Assembly: GCA_910579125.1 (NCBI GenBank)
Contig: CAJTTH010000001.1
Location: 19,132-83,131, forward strand
Reading direction: 5' to 3'
Length of the DNA: 64,000 bases
Origin: an uncultured Oscillospiraceae bacterium
GTDB taxonomy: Bacteria > Bacillota > Clostridia > Oscillospirales > Ruminococcaceae
Under the pieces are notes generated by a model. The model ran no database searches, was not told the origin of the DNA, and was given only the letters and a program-made list of their open reading frames with translations. The translations under genes were made by a program, and so were the position numbers. Below, piece by piece: positions 26,352 to 34,288 of the stretch; position 1 is the first letter of the stretch, and every line of letters begins with the position of its first letter.

Positions 26352-26897
26352 ATGCTTTGTATGACTTTTGCAGCTATTGAAGACAATGTGCAGCGCAACG
26401 AATTAGAGAAATTTTATTTCAGTCATAAGGACAGGCTTTACTCTATTGCATTGTCAAAGTTACATAACAAGGAGGACGCAGAGGACGCTGTTCAGGAGGT
26501 TTTTTCGGAAATTGCGGATAAACCGGAGAAATTCTTTGACATACCTCCGAAGGACAGACTTGCATATACGGATGTGATTTTGAGAAACATAGCCGTAGAC
26601 ATTTTCAAAAGAAAAAATAAAAATCAAGCGGATGAATTGAATGAGGATATTGAAGATGTCAAAATATCTCTTGAAAATGACTTGATCGGTAAAAGCGAGC
26701 GTAAGGAAATTGTGGAATTTATAAATAATCTTCCGACAAAGCGGCGAGGCGTTTTGATACTGCGCTGTTTTTATGACTTGTCGATAGATGAAATTTCGCA
26801 GAGAATGAATATTACGCCCGATAACGTAAGTAAACATTTATTGTTAGCACGCAAAGCGGTCAAAAAATTTATTGATGAAAGGAATGAGCAATTATGA
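26352..26897 (+). CDS. RNA polymerase sigma-70 family factor, ECF type
   Basis: 181 residues: sigma region 2 (about 20-90, LYSIALSKLHNKEDAEDAVQEVF) and region 4 (about 120-178, LPTKRRGVLILRCFYDLSIDEISQRMNI). ECF factors direct RNA polymerase to a small regulon and are usually held by a membrane anti-sigma factor; the next gene, overlapping by 4 bases, fits that role. The ATG at 26352 follows AAAGGAG at a long spacing; ATG 26361 is an alternative. Base composition is clearly more AT-rich than that of the flanking housekeeping genes, which suggests acquisition. Confidence 0.88.
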   Translation: MLCMTFAAIEDNVQRNELEKFYFSHKDRLYSIALSKLHNKEDAEDAVQEVFSEIADKPEKFFDIPPKDRLAYTDVILRNIAVDIFKRKNKNQADELNEDIEDVKISLENDLIGKSERKEIVEFINNLPTKRRGVLILRCFYDLSIDEISQRMNITPDNVSKHLLLARKAVKKFIDERNEQL

Positions 26898-27604
26898 ATG
26901 AAAGCGCTTTTAAAGAAATATTGGGTGAGGCTATAAAAAGCGGGCTAGCGGAGTTTGACAATGCTCCTGAGCATAAATTTTCGCTGAAACATCGCCTTGC
27001 TATGAAATACATTTTCGCAAAATTTGCTCGGAATGTGAGCAGATTAAAAAGCGGGGAGGTAGATAAAGATGATTCAATAATCGAATATAAATCGAGAGTT
27101 AGCCTAAGGCAGCGACTCATAGTTGTACTTCTTATTTTTATTCTTTTGTCGTTCTTGGTAGGATGGGTTGTTGTGTTTGTTTCGGACAAATTTAGCGGAA
27201 CGGTATATAGCGATAATACACAGCTTACCGCTGTTGATGTAGAAGATTGCCCAAATGAAATTGAAATCAAGTATATTTTTGCATCTGTTCCAAGTGGTTT
27301 TGATTTAATAAAAACAAGTTCATCACCGACAACATTTTATATATTATATGAGAACTCTTCAACAGGGCAAACAATAACTTTAAGACAATGGGTAAAAGCG
27401 AAATTCAAGCCGCGCTATAATACAGAGCGGCACAATTTTGAAGAAGTAACTGTAAATGGCAAGGCGGGTTTATATATAGATTTTAGCTATGGATCTAATT
27501 ATCAAACGCTTTTAGTATGGGATAACACAGATTACATACTAGAAGTTGTAGCAGATTTGAACAAATCAGAAACAATTGATTTGGTTAAATTTGACAGAAA
27601 TTAA
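26894..27604 (+). CDS. Putative membrane anti-sigma protein with DUF4367-like domain
   Basis: 236 residues, overlapping the sigma gene by ATGA at 26894. A cytoplasmic N-terminal part of about 75 residues precedes one membrane helix (about 78-98), followed by an extracytoplasmic region (about 115-235) resembling DUF4367, a domain often carried by proteins encoded next to sigma factors. The inferred role is to bind the sigma factor until an outside signal releases it. There is no zinc-binding HxxxCxxC anti-sigma motif, so the binding mode must be different. AT-rich like its partner. Confidence 0.75.
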   Translation: MNESAFKEILGEAIKSGLAEFDNAPEHKFSLKHRLAMKYIFAKFARNVSRLKSGEVDKDDSIIEYKSRVSLRQRLIVVLLIFILLSFLVGWVVVFVSDKFSGTVYSDNTQLTAVDVEDCPNEIEIKYIFASVPSGFDLIKTSSSPTTFYILYENSSTGQTITLRQWVKAKFKPRYNTERHNFEEVTVNGKAGLYIDFSYGSNYQTLLVWDNTDYILEVVADLNKSETIDLVKFDRN

Positions 27605-27701
27605 AAAAATAGATTAGTTTATAACCATAACTAATGTTCGGAACAGATGTATATAGTAGAGGGACAAAAAACCTCGAATTATACGGAAAGGGGGTCAACT
27701 A

Positions 27702-28142
27702 ATGAAGTTAAAAAAGATTTTGGTTTCGCTCGGAGCATTGGTTTACCTTTGCACAAACCTCGGCGCAGTTGCGTATGCCGATACCACCACACAATTTACG
27801 GATTATGGTATTTCGCTTACATACGAAATTGCAAACTCACCGGATTCAACATTGAGCATTGTGGGCAGAACAGCATATTGTGTTAGCTCAACCACAGGTA
27901 CGAATACGGCTAGCATTACCGTAACGCAAACCTTGCAAAAATATTGGGGCTTGTGGATATGGAATGATGTTAAGGACGCTGAATGGACTGAACAAGCGGC
28001 TCGTAATTCAATTTGCTTGTCCACATCTAAATCCGGTCTTGAGAATGGTAAATATCGGGTGAAGTCTGTATTCACGTTGATTGATAAGAACGGTAAGAGC
28101 GAAACTATTACAATCTATAGCGATGAACAAGAGGTATCATAA
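27702..28142 (+). CDS. Small secreted protein of unknown function
   Basis: 146 residues with a clear Sec signal peptide (KKILVSLGALVYLCTNLGAVAYA, shown in part; cleavage after about residue 26). The mature part is rich in Ser, Thr and aromatic residues, with alternating hydrophobic residues of a beta-sandwich, and contains two cysteines that could pair. It resembles small secreted Clostridia proteins of the DUF6147 kind, a guess from pattern only. GAAAGGGGG lies just upstream. It follows the sigma/anti-sigma pair by about 100 bases and could be a target of that sigma factor. Confidence 0.75.
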   Translation: MKLKKILVSLGALVYLCTNLGAVAYADTTTQFTDYGISLTYEIANSPDSTLSIVGRTAYCVSSTTGTNTASITVTQTLQKYWGLWIWNDVKDAEWTEQAARNSICLSTSKSGLENGKYRVKSVFTLIDKNGKSETITIYSDEQEVS

Positions 28143-28257
28143 AAGCAATGCTACGCTGTTTATGCTGAAGCAAAGGAGGAATGTCAAAACAATTACTAAG
28201 CGAAAATTATTCGCAAATCTATTCCTTTAACAACATTGTTTAAAGAAAGGAATTATT

Positions 28258-28490
28258 ATAGCTAAGGTTATTAACAAAAAGCACTTATGGTTTTACTTGC
28301 GGTTGTTTTGGCTTTTTGCCGACTTGTTGTTCCTGCCTCCGCAGCAGAAGCGGATAGTTATGAGGGCTATGTAGCAGAGGGCGTAAGTATAACTCGTATA
28401 GGCGATGTTGCCTCTCCGCGATGGGGTGGTGAAATTTACAGCCTTATGCCTATTATAATTGAATGTGAGGTACTGTTACATGAACATTGA
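28258..28490 (+). pseudogene. Broken small secreted-protein gene
   Basis: After AAGAAAGGAATT the frame would read ATA GCT AAG GTT, that is, an ATA in place of an expected ATG (28258), then KVINKKHLW. Near 28295 one base appears to be missing in a T-run; the frame then continues with LLAVVLAFCRLVVPASAAEA, a signal-peptide core and cleavage site, and ends at 28488-28490. Adding one T would join the halves into a normal secreted preprotein. The ATG at 28287 has no ribosome binding site. I therefore call it a pseudogene with a lost start and a frameshift. Confidence 0.5.
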
Positions 28491-28905
28491 AACGCTTGGA
28501 TTTAACAGACAAATCCAAAAAAGGGCGAATGCACAAAACACCAAAAGGTTATATAAACGATCATTTTTCAACTCCGCGCTTGAAGTAAACCATAATATTA
28601 ACGACGCTGCATTATCCGACAAGACAAGCAAGGCATCCGACAGATGGACAGATGTCAGTCTTTACACCTTTGACAGTTCGCAAAGAGGTTACACCGTGAA
28701 CGATGACGCGCTGTTGAGAGTTAAGGAACAGCTCAAGTCGGAATGTATTGACGCGGACAAGCGCACTCCCACTCACAAGATCACCGATGAACAAATGGAG
28801 TAACTCAATTTTGAGTACGACTTTCACTATCTGTCTGTTTACAGCATTTCAGAAGCAGAGTTTGCTTCCGAGAAAATGAAAGAAGATTTCGACAGCAGAT
28901 TGTGA
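28480..28905 (+). pseudogene. Hypothetical accessory gene interrupted by a stop codon
   Basis: From ATG 28480 (GAGGT upstream) the frame encodes 107 residues, including KRTPTHKITDEQME, then hits TAA at 28801-28803. The same frame remains open for 34 more codons (LNFEYDFHYLSVYSIS...) to TGA at 28905 and keeps a protein-like composition, so the TAA probably replaced a sense codon. I recall similar soluble proteins as accessory genes of Clostridia mobile elements, but cannot name a family. A short product could still be made. Confidence 0.45.
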
Positions 28906-29168
28906 TCAGTATTATTATGTTTTGTTTTTAGGGAGAGCAATTGAGTGACTATTGGCTGTGAGAAATGATGAGATGGGTTGATGACGGTATCAAATACCTC
29001 AATTGTTCTTCCTATTAACTAATATCGCCTGTTTTTACTGCTGTTATTTGACAAGCAGAACACAAAAAAATAAGCCGAAAAAAGCCGCGAAATATATGAA
29101 AATCCTGAATTTTTGGCTTAACCACGCTGATTATTCTTGCATAAACACGAAATTTTATAAAAGAAATG

Positions 29169-29205
29169 CCCGAGAGGTTTGTTAAAACTTTTCGGGCGTT
29201 TTTGT
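29169..29205 (+). terminator. Terminator-like hairpin
   Basis: GCCCGAGAG (29169-29177) pairs with CTTTTCGGGC (29189-29198) with one mismatch, followed by a T-run. It could end transcripts of the decayed gene region upstream. Confidence 0.6.
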
Positions 29206-29362
29206 CATTTTTGGAAAAGGCGAAGTTTTTGAGGAAAGCTAGTCGTATTTGTCCTTCGTCAATATCATCGCGCATACGAAACAGTTGTGCGAGCACACAG
29301 AGGCGCTGTTGAAAAATCCGCATATCGTATATTTCAGCTTTTTGCCGCCAACAAAGCAATCC

Positions 29363-29406
29363 GGGCGACAAAGCGCGAAGCGCGATAATTGTGCGGTGTT
29401 GCCTTA
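29363..29406. repeat. One-ended copy of the family 2 repeat
   Basis: Read on the minus strand, it begins TAAGGCAACACCGCACAATTA and continues with CGCGCTTCGCGCTTTGTCG, closely matching the left arm of the element at 17115. No opposite end was found nearby, so the copy is truncated. Confidence 0.65.
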
Positions 29407-29516
29407 AGCTGAAAAAGGGAGGCCGCCGGGATTTTACACCCGACGGCAGGAAAATAAGGTTGATCAATTGGATGTTGTCTGAATTAAAGCATCTTCAAAC
29501 ACCCGCAAACGTGCGT

Positions 29517-31502
29517 TTACTTTTTAAGGACAAACTTGTTTGTGAGGTTCTGAAGTTCTGCGGCCTGATTGTTGAGCTCCTCGGAGGAAGCCGCGGACTG
29601 CTCGGCGGTGGCCGCGTTTGTCTGAACGACAGACGAGATCTGGTCTACGCCCGTGTTCACCTGTTCGATCATCGCTGCCTGTTCGGCGGACGCTGTCGAA
29701 ATATCTCCGATAAGCCTGATAGTCTGATTTGTAACGTCAACGGACGAGTTGAGCGCTTCCGCAGTTTCTTCAGCAATATGCGAACCGCTTTCAACCGCCG
29801 CAATGGTTTGCTGAATAAGACCTGTTGTATCCGCTGCCGCCTCTGCCGACTTGGACGCGAGATTTCTGACCTCGTCCGCGACAACGGCAAAGCCCTTGCC
29901 CGCAGTACCCGCTCTCGCAGCCTCAATAGCGGCGTTAAGCGCGAGAATGTTGGTCTGGAACGCGATATCCTCGATTGTCTTGATAATGTTCGAGATCTCG
30001 TTCGACTTATCGGAAATGTTGTTCATCGCGGTTACCATTTCTTTCATGTGCCCGTTGGAAAGCGACATCTGTTCGCCCGCCTGATTTGCCTTTTGATTTG
30101 CTTCCTTGGCGTTCTGCGCGTTGACGTCTACCTTATCCTTAAGCGTGGTGATAATGCTCGCAAGCTCCTGAACAGAGGACGCCTGCTCGGTTGTTCCCGA
30201 CGCAAGAGACGTTGCTCCGTTGGAGATCTGCGCGGCGCCCTGATTTACCTGCGCGGCGGAAATATCGATCTGCCGCATGGTGTCCGACAGTCCGTAAGCA
30301 AGGTTGTTCAGCGCTTCGATTATGCTCGCGAAATCTCCGTTGAACTCGATCTGTTGGCAAATGTCAAAGTTGCCGTCCGCAAGCTGGTTGCAAAGGCGTG
30401 AGATTTCGTGGATATAGCCGTTCAGCGAATTTATCGTAAGATTGATCGAATCTGCGAGCTGACCTGTCTCATCGTCGGACGTGTGTTCCACACCAACGTT
30501 AAGGTTGCCCGATGCCACGGCGTTCATAACGCTGACCGTTTTCCTGATCGGATTTGCAATGCCGTTCGCGGTGACAATGCAGATAACGATCGCTGTAATG
30601 ATTGCAAGAATACCCACAATAACCGTAATAATTATCGCGAATGTGGTTTCACCCATCCAGTCCTTGACCTCGGTCGTAACGCCGATGATCCAACCGTCCG
30701 TATTGTTGATTTTAGAATAAGCGAGGTATCTGGCAACACCGCCGCCGCTGACCTCACCGTATACGGTGTCTGTGCCGTTTAACGCGATCGCCTGTTTTTC
30801 AAGCTCGCTGCGGCAGTCAAACTCGGCATTGTCCTTGTGAGTGTGATTTACGTTGTTCATGCCCTCATCAACGTATTTATGATCCATACAAGCAATATAT
30901 GTACCGTTTTCGTCCATAATATAGGTTCTTCCCGACTCGCCCAGATGTATCTCGTCGATAATGTCATAAAGCATAGAGCCGTCAATGCCGAAATAGGCAA
31001 CGCCGATAAGCTCACCGTTATTAACGCCGCCCTTCTTAATAGGAGCGCAGAAGTATATAATCGGTGTGCCGCCGACATCCTGCGGACCAAATACAAACTC
31101 TTCGTTGCCCATACCCTTTATATAGCAATGGTCGGTTCTGTAATCTATTATATCGTCAAGAGTTTCGTAGCCCCAACCATCCTTGTCGATATAACCGCGT
31201 TCGGAGAAGCCGTAGGTGTCGGCTCTTTCCTGTAAAAACTCAAGCTTATCCGCTATGGAATATTCCTCGCCCATACGCGGGTCCATACCGACTTCCTTGA
31301 CGATTGCGACATAACGCGCCAAGCTGTTCTGCAAGCGCTCGCTCGCTTGATTTGCAATTTCCGAGAGCGATGCCTCCAGGGTCGATTGTGTGCCGTGGAA
31401 GTTCAGATAGCTGCCTAAAACACCGACCACAACAATGCCGATAACAACTACCGACAATATCCGCACAAGCAGCTTTCCCTTGACAGTCTTTAGGATTTTC
31501 AT
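29517..31502 (-). CDS. Methyl-accepting chemotaxis protein with Cache sensor
   Basis: 661 residues: a membrane helix near 10-32, an extracytoplasmic double-Cache-like sensor region to about 280, a second helix (about 285-310), a HAMP domain, and a long signalling coiled coil with the conserved hairpin tip (IIKTIEDIAFQTNILALNAAIEAARAG, shown in part; GKGFAVVADEVRNLA). It senses an external small molecule and controls CheA. The ATG at 31502 follows GAGGAC. The promoter has a tandem repeat shared with the cheC unit, pointing to coordinated regulation. A repeat element lies upstream of that control region. Confidence 0.92.
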   Translation of the reverse strand: MKILKTVKGKLLVRILSVVVIGIVVVGVLGSYLNFHGTQSTLEASLSEIANQASERLQNSLARYVAIVKEVGMDPRMGEEYSIADKLEFLQERADTYGFSERGYIDKDGWGYETLDDIIDYRTDHCYIKGMGNEEFVFGPQDVGGTPIIYFCAPIKKGGVNNGELIGVAYFGIDGSMLYDIIDEIHLGESGRTYIMDENGTYIACMDHKYVDEGMNNVNHTHKDNAEFDCRSELEKQAIALNGTDTVYGEVSGGGVARYLAYSKINNTDGWIIGVTTEVKDWMGETTFAIIITVIVGILAIITAIVICIVTANGIANPIRKTVSVMNAVASGNLNVGVEHTSDDETGQLADSINLTINSLNGYIHEISRLCNQLADGNFDICQQIEFNGDFASIIEALNNLAYGLSDTMRQIDISAAQVNQGAAQISNGATSLASGTTEQASSVQELASIITTLKDKVDVNAQNAKEANQKANQAGEQMSLSNGHMKEMVTAMNNISDKSNEISNIIKTIEDIAFQTNILALNAAIEAARAGTAGKGFAVVADEVRNLASKSAEAAADTTGLIQQTIAAVESGSHIAEETAEALNSSVDVTNQTIRLIGDISTASAEQAAMIEQVNTGVDQISSVVQTNAATAEQSAASSEELNNQAAELQNLTNKFVLKK

Positions 31503-31630
31503 ATAATGTCCTCATTTCATTACGGTTTTAGCGCTTTAATGCGGTCACGCGTAAATAATTACAGACCCCGCGTGCCGTATCGAAATTTTCAAAGCACTCT
31601 GCCTTCTTGAAAATTACCGACGCTATAAAT

Positions 31631-31659
31631 ATTTTAGCACATTAAACATAATTACTCAA
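31631..31659 (-). promoter_or_regulatory. Promoter of the Cache-type MCP gene
   Basis: On the minus strand, TTGAGT (31659-31654), 17 bases, TAAAAT (31636-31631). Both boxes deviate from consensus, as expected for an activator-dependent promoter. Confidence 0.7.
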
Positions 31660-31664
31660 TCCGT

Positions 31665-31698
31665 TTGTCATAATTGGTTGATTTTTTGACATAATTGG
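31665..31698 (-). promoter_or_regulatory. Tandem direct repeat upstream of the MCP promoter (LytTR-type site)
   Basis: TTGTCATAATTGG (31665-31677) and TTGACATAATTGG (31686-31698) recur with a 21-base period, ending 5 bases upstream of the -35 box. In minus-strand sense the unit is CCAATTATGACAA. The cheC promoter has the same unit, period and distance. Confidence 0.75.
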
Positions 31699-31706
31699 TC
31701 GAGAAT

Positions 31707-31884
31707 TAAGGCGACACCGCACAAAGATTGTGCGCAGATTGCGCAGTCAGATTTTTCGTCAGATTGTACAAAGCGAGTGCCGCAAGGCTGACGCCTTGCA
31801 AGCGAGCTTTGTGCAAGATGACGGAAAATATGCAAGCAAGATGCGTGCAAATCCGTAAGGCGGTCTTTGCGCGGTGTCACCTTA
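31707..31884. repeat. MITE-like element of 178 bases (family 2)
   Basis: The ends TAAGGCGACACCGCACAAAGA (31707-31727) and TCTTTGCGCGGTGTCACCTTA (31864-31884) are 21-base terminal inverted repeats with two mismatches. The interior has further self-complementary stretches (GCAAGGCTGACGCCTTGC) and no coding frame. No clear target duplication is visible. It lies between the MCP control region and the second MCP gene. Confidence 0.8.
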
Positions 31885-31942
31885 CGGATTGACTTTTTCA
31901 AAACCGCTGTATGTTGCGGTTTGCTGCTTGATTGTTGGAGAA

Positions 31943-33427
31943 CTACATTTTTTGCAGATCCTCCGCCATAGCTTTGATATTGTTCACCATTTCACCAAGA
32001 TTTTCCGCGCTGTGGCTGTTGTCGGAAAGCGCGGCGGCAACGCGGCTTACGGCGATAAAGTTAGAGTTTATGTTCTCGCCGACCTCCGTGAGGGAGCGTG
32101 TCAGCTCGTTTTCGCTGTCGGCTATATTCTTGATCGCCGCGTTCATTCCCGCGATGTTCTCGAATATCTCGCGGTTTGAACCGTCGAGCCTCTGCGCGGA
32201 ATTTCTTACGTACTCCATTTGAACGCCGCCCTCCGCAGTAAGCTCGGAGCTTCTTTGTATCGCGAAAACGGTTTTGTCAATAGCGTGAATGATCTTGTCA
32301 ACAAGAGAAGCGATATCGGCGGCGGACTTTTTAGCGCTGTCGGCGAGCTTCTTCACCTCGCCCGCGACTACCGCGAAGCCCTTTCCGTGAACGCCCGCAC
32401 GTCCCGCCTCGATCGACGCGTTTATCGCGAGTATATTGGTCTGCTCGGAAATTTTCGTTATGACCTTTGTGATCTCCGCGATCTTCTTTGAGTGCTCGGC
32501 AAGCTGCGTTATTACTTGCTCGGTGCGCTCGTTTTCGCTCGTAAGATTTTCTATGCTTTCCATTGCGAGCGCGGTTTTTTCGCTGTTCTCCACGGCGATC
32601 TGATTTGTTTTTTCGGTAAGCGCCGAGATTTTTTCGCTCATTTCCGTGAGATTTTGCAGACGTTCCGAGATCACGCTCATATTTTCGCCGATTGACCTCA
32701 TATATTCGGTATTTGCGCGGCTGTCGCGCATTACCGTTTCGGACTCTCCCGCGACGCTTTTGTTCGATGCGGCGAATGCTCTTGATATGCTTTCAAGCTC
32801 CGTGACTGTGCCGAAAAGCTCAGCCGAAATGCGCTGCTGATTTTCCTGCATGATACGCTGCTGTTCCGCACCCATAAGGCTGCCGAGCATTTTCGCGGTG
32901 CGCTTTGCAAGCATAGTGAATATCGCTGAAAGCGCGAACAGAAGCAGCGCCCTCGGAATTATTCTGAACAGCCAGAGCGCCTTTTCGTTGCCCGCGTCAA
33001 TGTCCGTCATAAGTCCCGTGTGAAATGAAACGTACTGCGCCGCCGACATTCCCAGAACGGTAACCGCGGCGGTTATCGTACTTAATTTTCCGGAGAAATA
33101 CAAACTTGCGATCGCGATCGGATAGACGTAAGCCACGACAACATGGTGCGTAAGCGTTGTGGCAACGATTATCATAAAGACCACTGTGCACGAAACTATC
33201 AGGTACTTCACCCACCCCGCCGAGCATTTTATCACGTTCACCGCAAGCGTGGGTACAAGCAGCAGAACCATGCCGACTATGTACGAGGTCAGCATTGTGG
33301 TCATTTCAACCGTGAATATCCCCGCGATGTTGAGTATAAAAACCAACGTAAAAACGATCGCGGTTATGCGCATTACGTTTGCCGCCGCCTTGTTTGCGGT
33401 AAGCTCGTTTTGTCTTAAAATTCCCAT
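31943..33427 (-). CDS. Methyl-accepting chemotaxis-type protein with six-helix membrane domain
   Basis: 494 residues from ATG 33427, with CCGGAGG upstream; a longer frame to 33565 overlaps cheC and was rejected. About six membrane helices fill residues 15-190, with almost no extracytoplasmic loop and no HAMP domain; a cytoplasmic signalling domain follows (NILAINASIEAGRAGVHGKG, FAVVAGEVKKLADS). The absence of a periplasmic sensor suggests that it senses membrane or energy state, or a lipophilic ligand. It is 20 bases downstream of cheC, in the same unit. Confidence 0.88.
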   Translation of the reverse strand: MGILRQNELTANKAAANVMRITAIVFTLVFILNIAGIFTVEMTTMLTSYIVGMVLLLVPTLAVNVIKCSAGWVKYLIVSCTVVFMIIVATTLTHHVVVAYVYPIAIASLYFSGKLSTITAAVTVLGMSAAQYVSFHTGLMTDIDAGNEKALWLFRIIPRALLLFALSAIFTMLAKRTAKMLGSLMGAEQQRIMQENQQRISAELFGTVTELESISRAFAASNKSVAGESETVMRDSRANTEYMRSIGENMSVISERLQNLTEMSEKISALTEKTNQIAVENSEKTALAMESIENLTSENERTEQVITQLAEHSKKIAEITKVITKISEQTNILAINASIEAGRAGVHGKGFAVVAGEVKKLADSAKKSAADIASLVDKIIHAIDKTVFAIQRSSELTAEGGVQMEYVRNSAQRLDGSNREIFENIAGMNAAIKNIADSENELTRSLTEVGENINSNFIAVSRVAAALSDNSHSAENLGEMVNNIKAMAEDLQKM

Positions 33428-33447
33428 ATAGCCTCCGGAAAGTTTTT

Positions 33448-34050
33448 TTAAAAAGCAAGACCTATCTTGCCCATAAAGTCCGTGATAGCGCCAAGCTCGG
33501 GATAGAACACCACGTCGAAAGCGTTGTGCGTATCGACAAATTCTATCGAGTTTTTGACGAAGCATACCTCGCTGTTTTTATCTCCGCGAATTTCCTTTGA
33601 CGGCTGCGGAACGGATTCCGGTATGGAAATATCTACCGGCGATCCCGACATCTGCGATATCGAGTTGGCGTAGGACGCGGCGGCGATATTCACGGTTTCC
33701 CGAACCGCGGAGATCGTCATTTCGTCCATATCGTCCTTTGATTTTACGCTTATCTCGGGAAAGAAATTTCCCGCGAGCCTTTCGATCGACGGATACGGGA
33801 AGATGAACATAAGCGTTCCCTTCATATCGCCGCAGAGCGTTATCTTAAACGCCTCCGCCCTTGCCGAAAGCATATCCGCGACCTTTCCCGCAACGCTCGC
33901 CGGGTTTATCCTAACCTGCGGCGTTGAAATATCCGTCGGCGAGGAATACATTCCCGCGACCTCCGTAGCAGCGTTTCCCGCGCCCATATTACCGATTTCC
34001 TGCAAAAACGACTTGTGTATCTCGTCAAATTCGTTGAAAGCAGAAATCAC
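33448..34050 (-). CDS. cheC: CheC-family CheY-P phosphatase
   Basis: 200 residues with two copies of the CheC active-site motif: FLQEIGNMGAGNA near residue 17 and RETVNIAAASYANS near 117. CheC dephosphorylates CheY-P and in Bacillus interacts with CheD and the receptors. Two GTG codons are available; I chose GTG 34050, because AGAGGT lies 7 bases upstream, while GTG 34059 overlaps that Shine-Dalgarno. The gene leads a two-gene unit with the six-helix MCP. CheD, CheA and CheY are not in the window. N-terminal residues extend somewhat beyond the minimal family. Confidence 0.85.
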   Translation of the reverse strand: MISAFNEFDEIHKSFLQEIGNMGAGNAATEVAGMYSSPTDISTPQVRINPASVAGKVADMLSARAEAFKITLCGDMKGTLMFIFPYPSIERLAGNFFPEISVKSKDDMDEMTISAVRETVNIAAASYANSISQMSGSPVDISIPESVPQPSKEIRGDKNSEVCFVKNSIEFVDTHNAFDVVFYPELGAITDFMGKIGLAF

Positions 34051-34089
34051 CGAAATCACCTCTCATTTGATCTATATCACATCAAAAAT

Positions 34090-34118
34090 ATTTTAACGCA
34101 CAAATCGTGATTTTTCAA
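34090..34118 (-). promoter_or_regulatory. Promoter of the cheC-MCP unit
   Basis: On the minus strand, TTGAAA (34118-34113), 17 bases, TAAAAT (34095-34090). Same -10 and same geometry as the MCP promoter at 31631. Confidence 0.7.
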
Positions 34119-34123
34119 GCCGC

Positions 34124-34157
34124 TTGTCATAATTGGTCATTTTTTTGTCATAATTGG
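34124..34157 (-). promoter_or_regulatory. Tandem direct repeat upstream of the cheC promoter (LytTR-type site)
   Basis: TTGTCATAATTGG at 34124-34136 and again at 34145-34157, period 21 bases, ending 5 bases from the -35 box. Both copies are identical. The site lies between cheC and the divergent LytTR regulator gene. Confidence 0.78.
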
Positions 34158-34235
34158 CTGAAGAGTTGTGATTTGACATTTTTAAAATACAATATGTGCC
34201 CGCGACGGTTTGCATTTCAAACAAATTATTCCGAC

Positions 34236-34264
34236 TTGCAAAATCCGTCGAAATGCTGTATAAT
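34236..34264 (+). promoter_or_regulatory. Sigma-A promoter of the LytTR regulator
   Basis: TTGCAA (34236-34241), 17 bases, TATAAT (34259-34264). Confidence 0.8.
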
Positions 34265-34288
34265 ATAAGTTATGATCGGGGGGATCGT

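Larger units (their letters stand above)
28906..29516. other. Gene-poor stretch with remnants
   Basis: Apart from the terminator-like hairpin and the repeat listed separately, I see only a short minus-strand frame from about 29349 to the TAG at 29239-29241 ending in VCSHNCFVCAMILTKDKYD; its cysteine pattern is suggestive, but it has no start codon or ribosome binding site. It may be the tail of a dead gene cut by the repeat. The rest appears non-coding. Confidence 0.4.

Noticed and set aside
29239..29349. Minus-strand frame ending in a cysteine-rich stretch (CSHNCFVC)
   Set aside because: No start or ribosome binding site; interrupted upstream by a repeat. Kept only as a remark in the gene-poor stretch.
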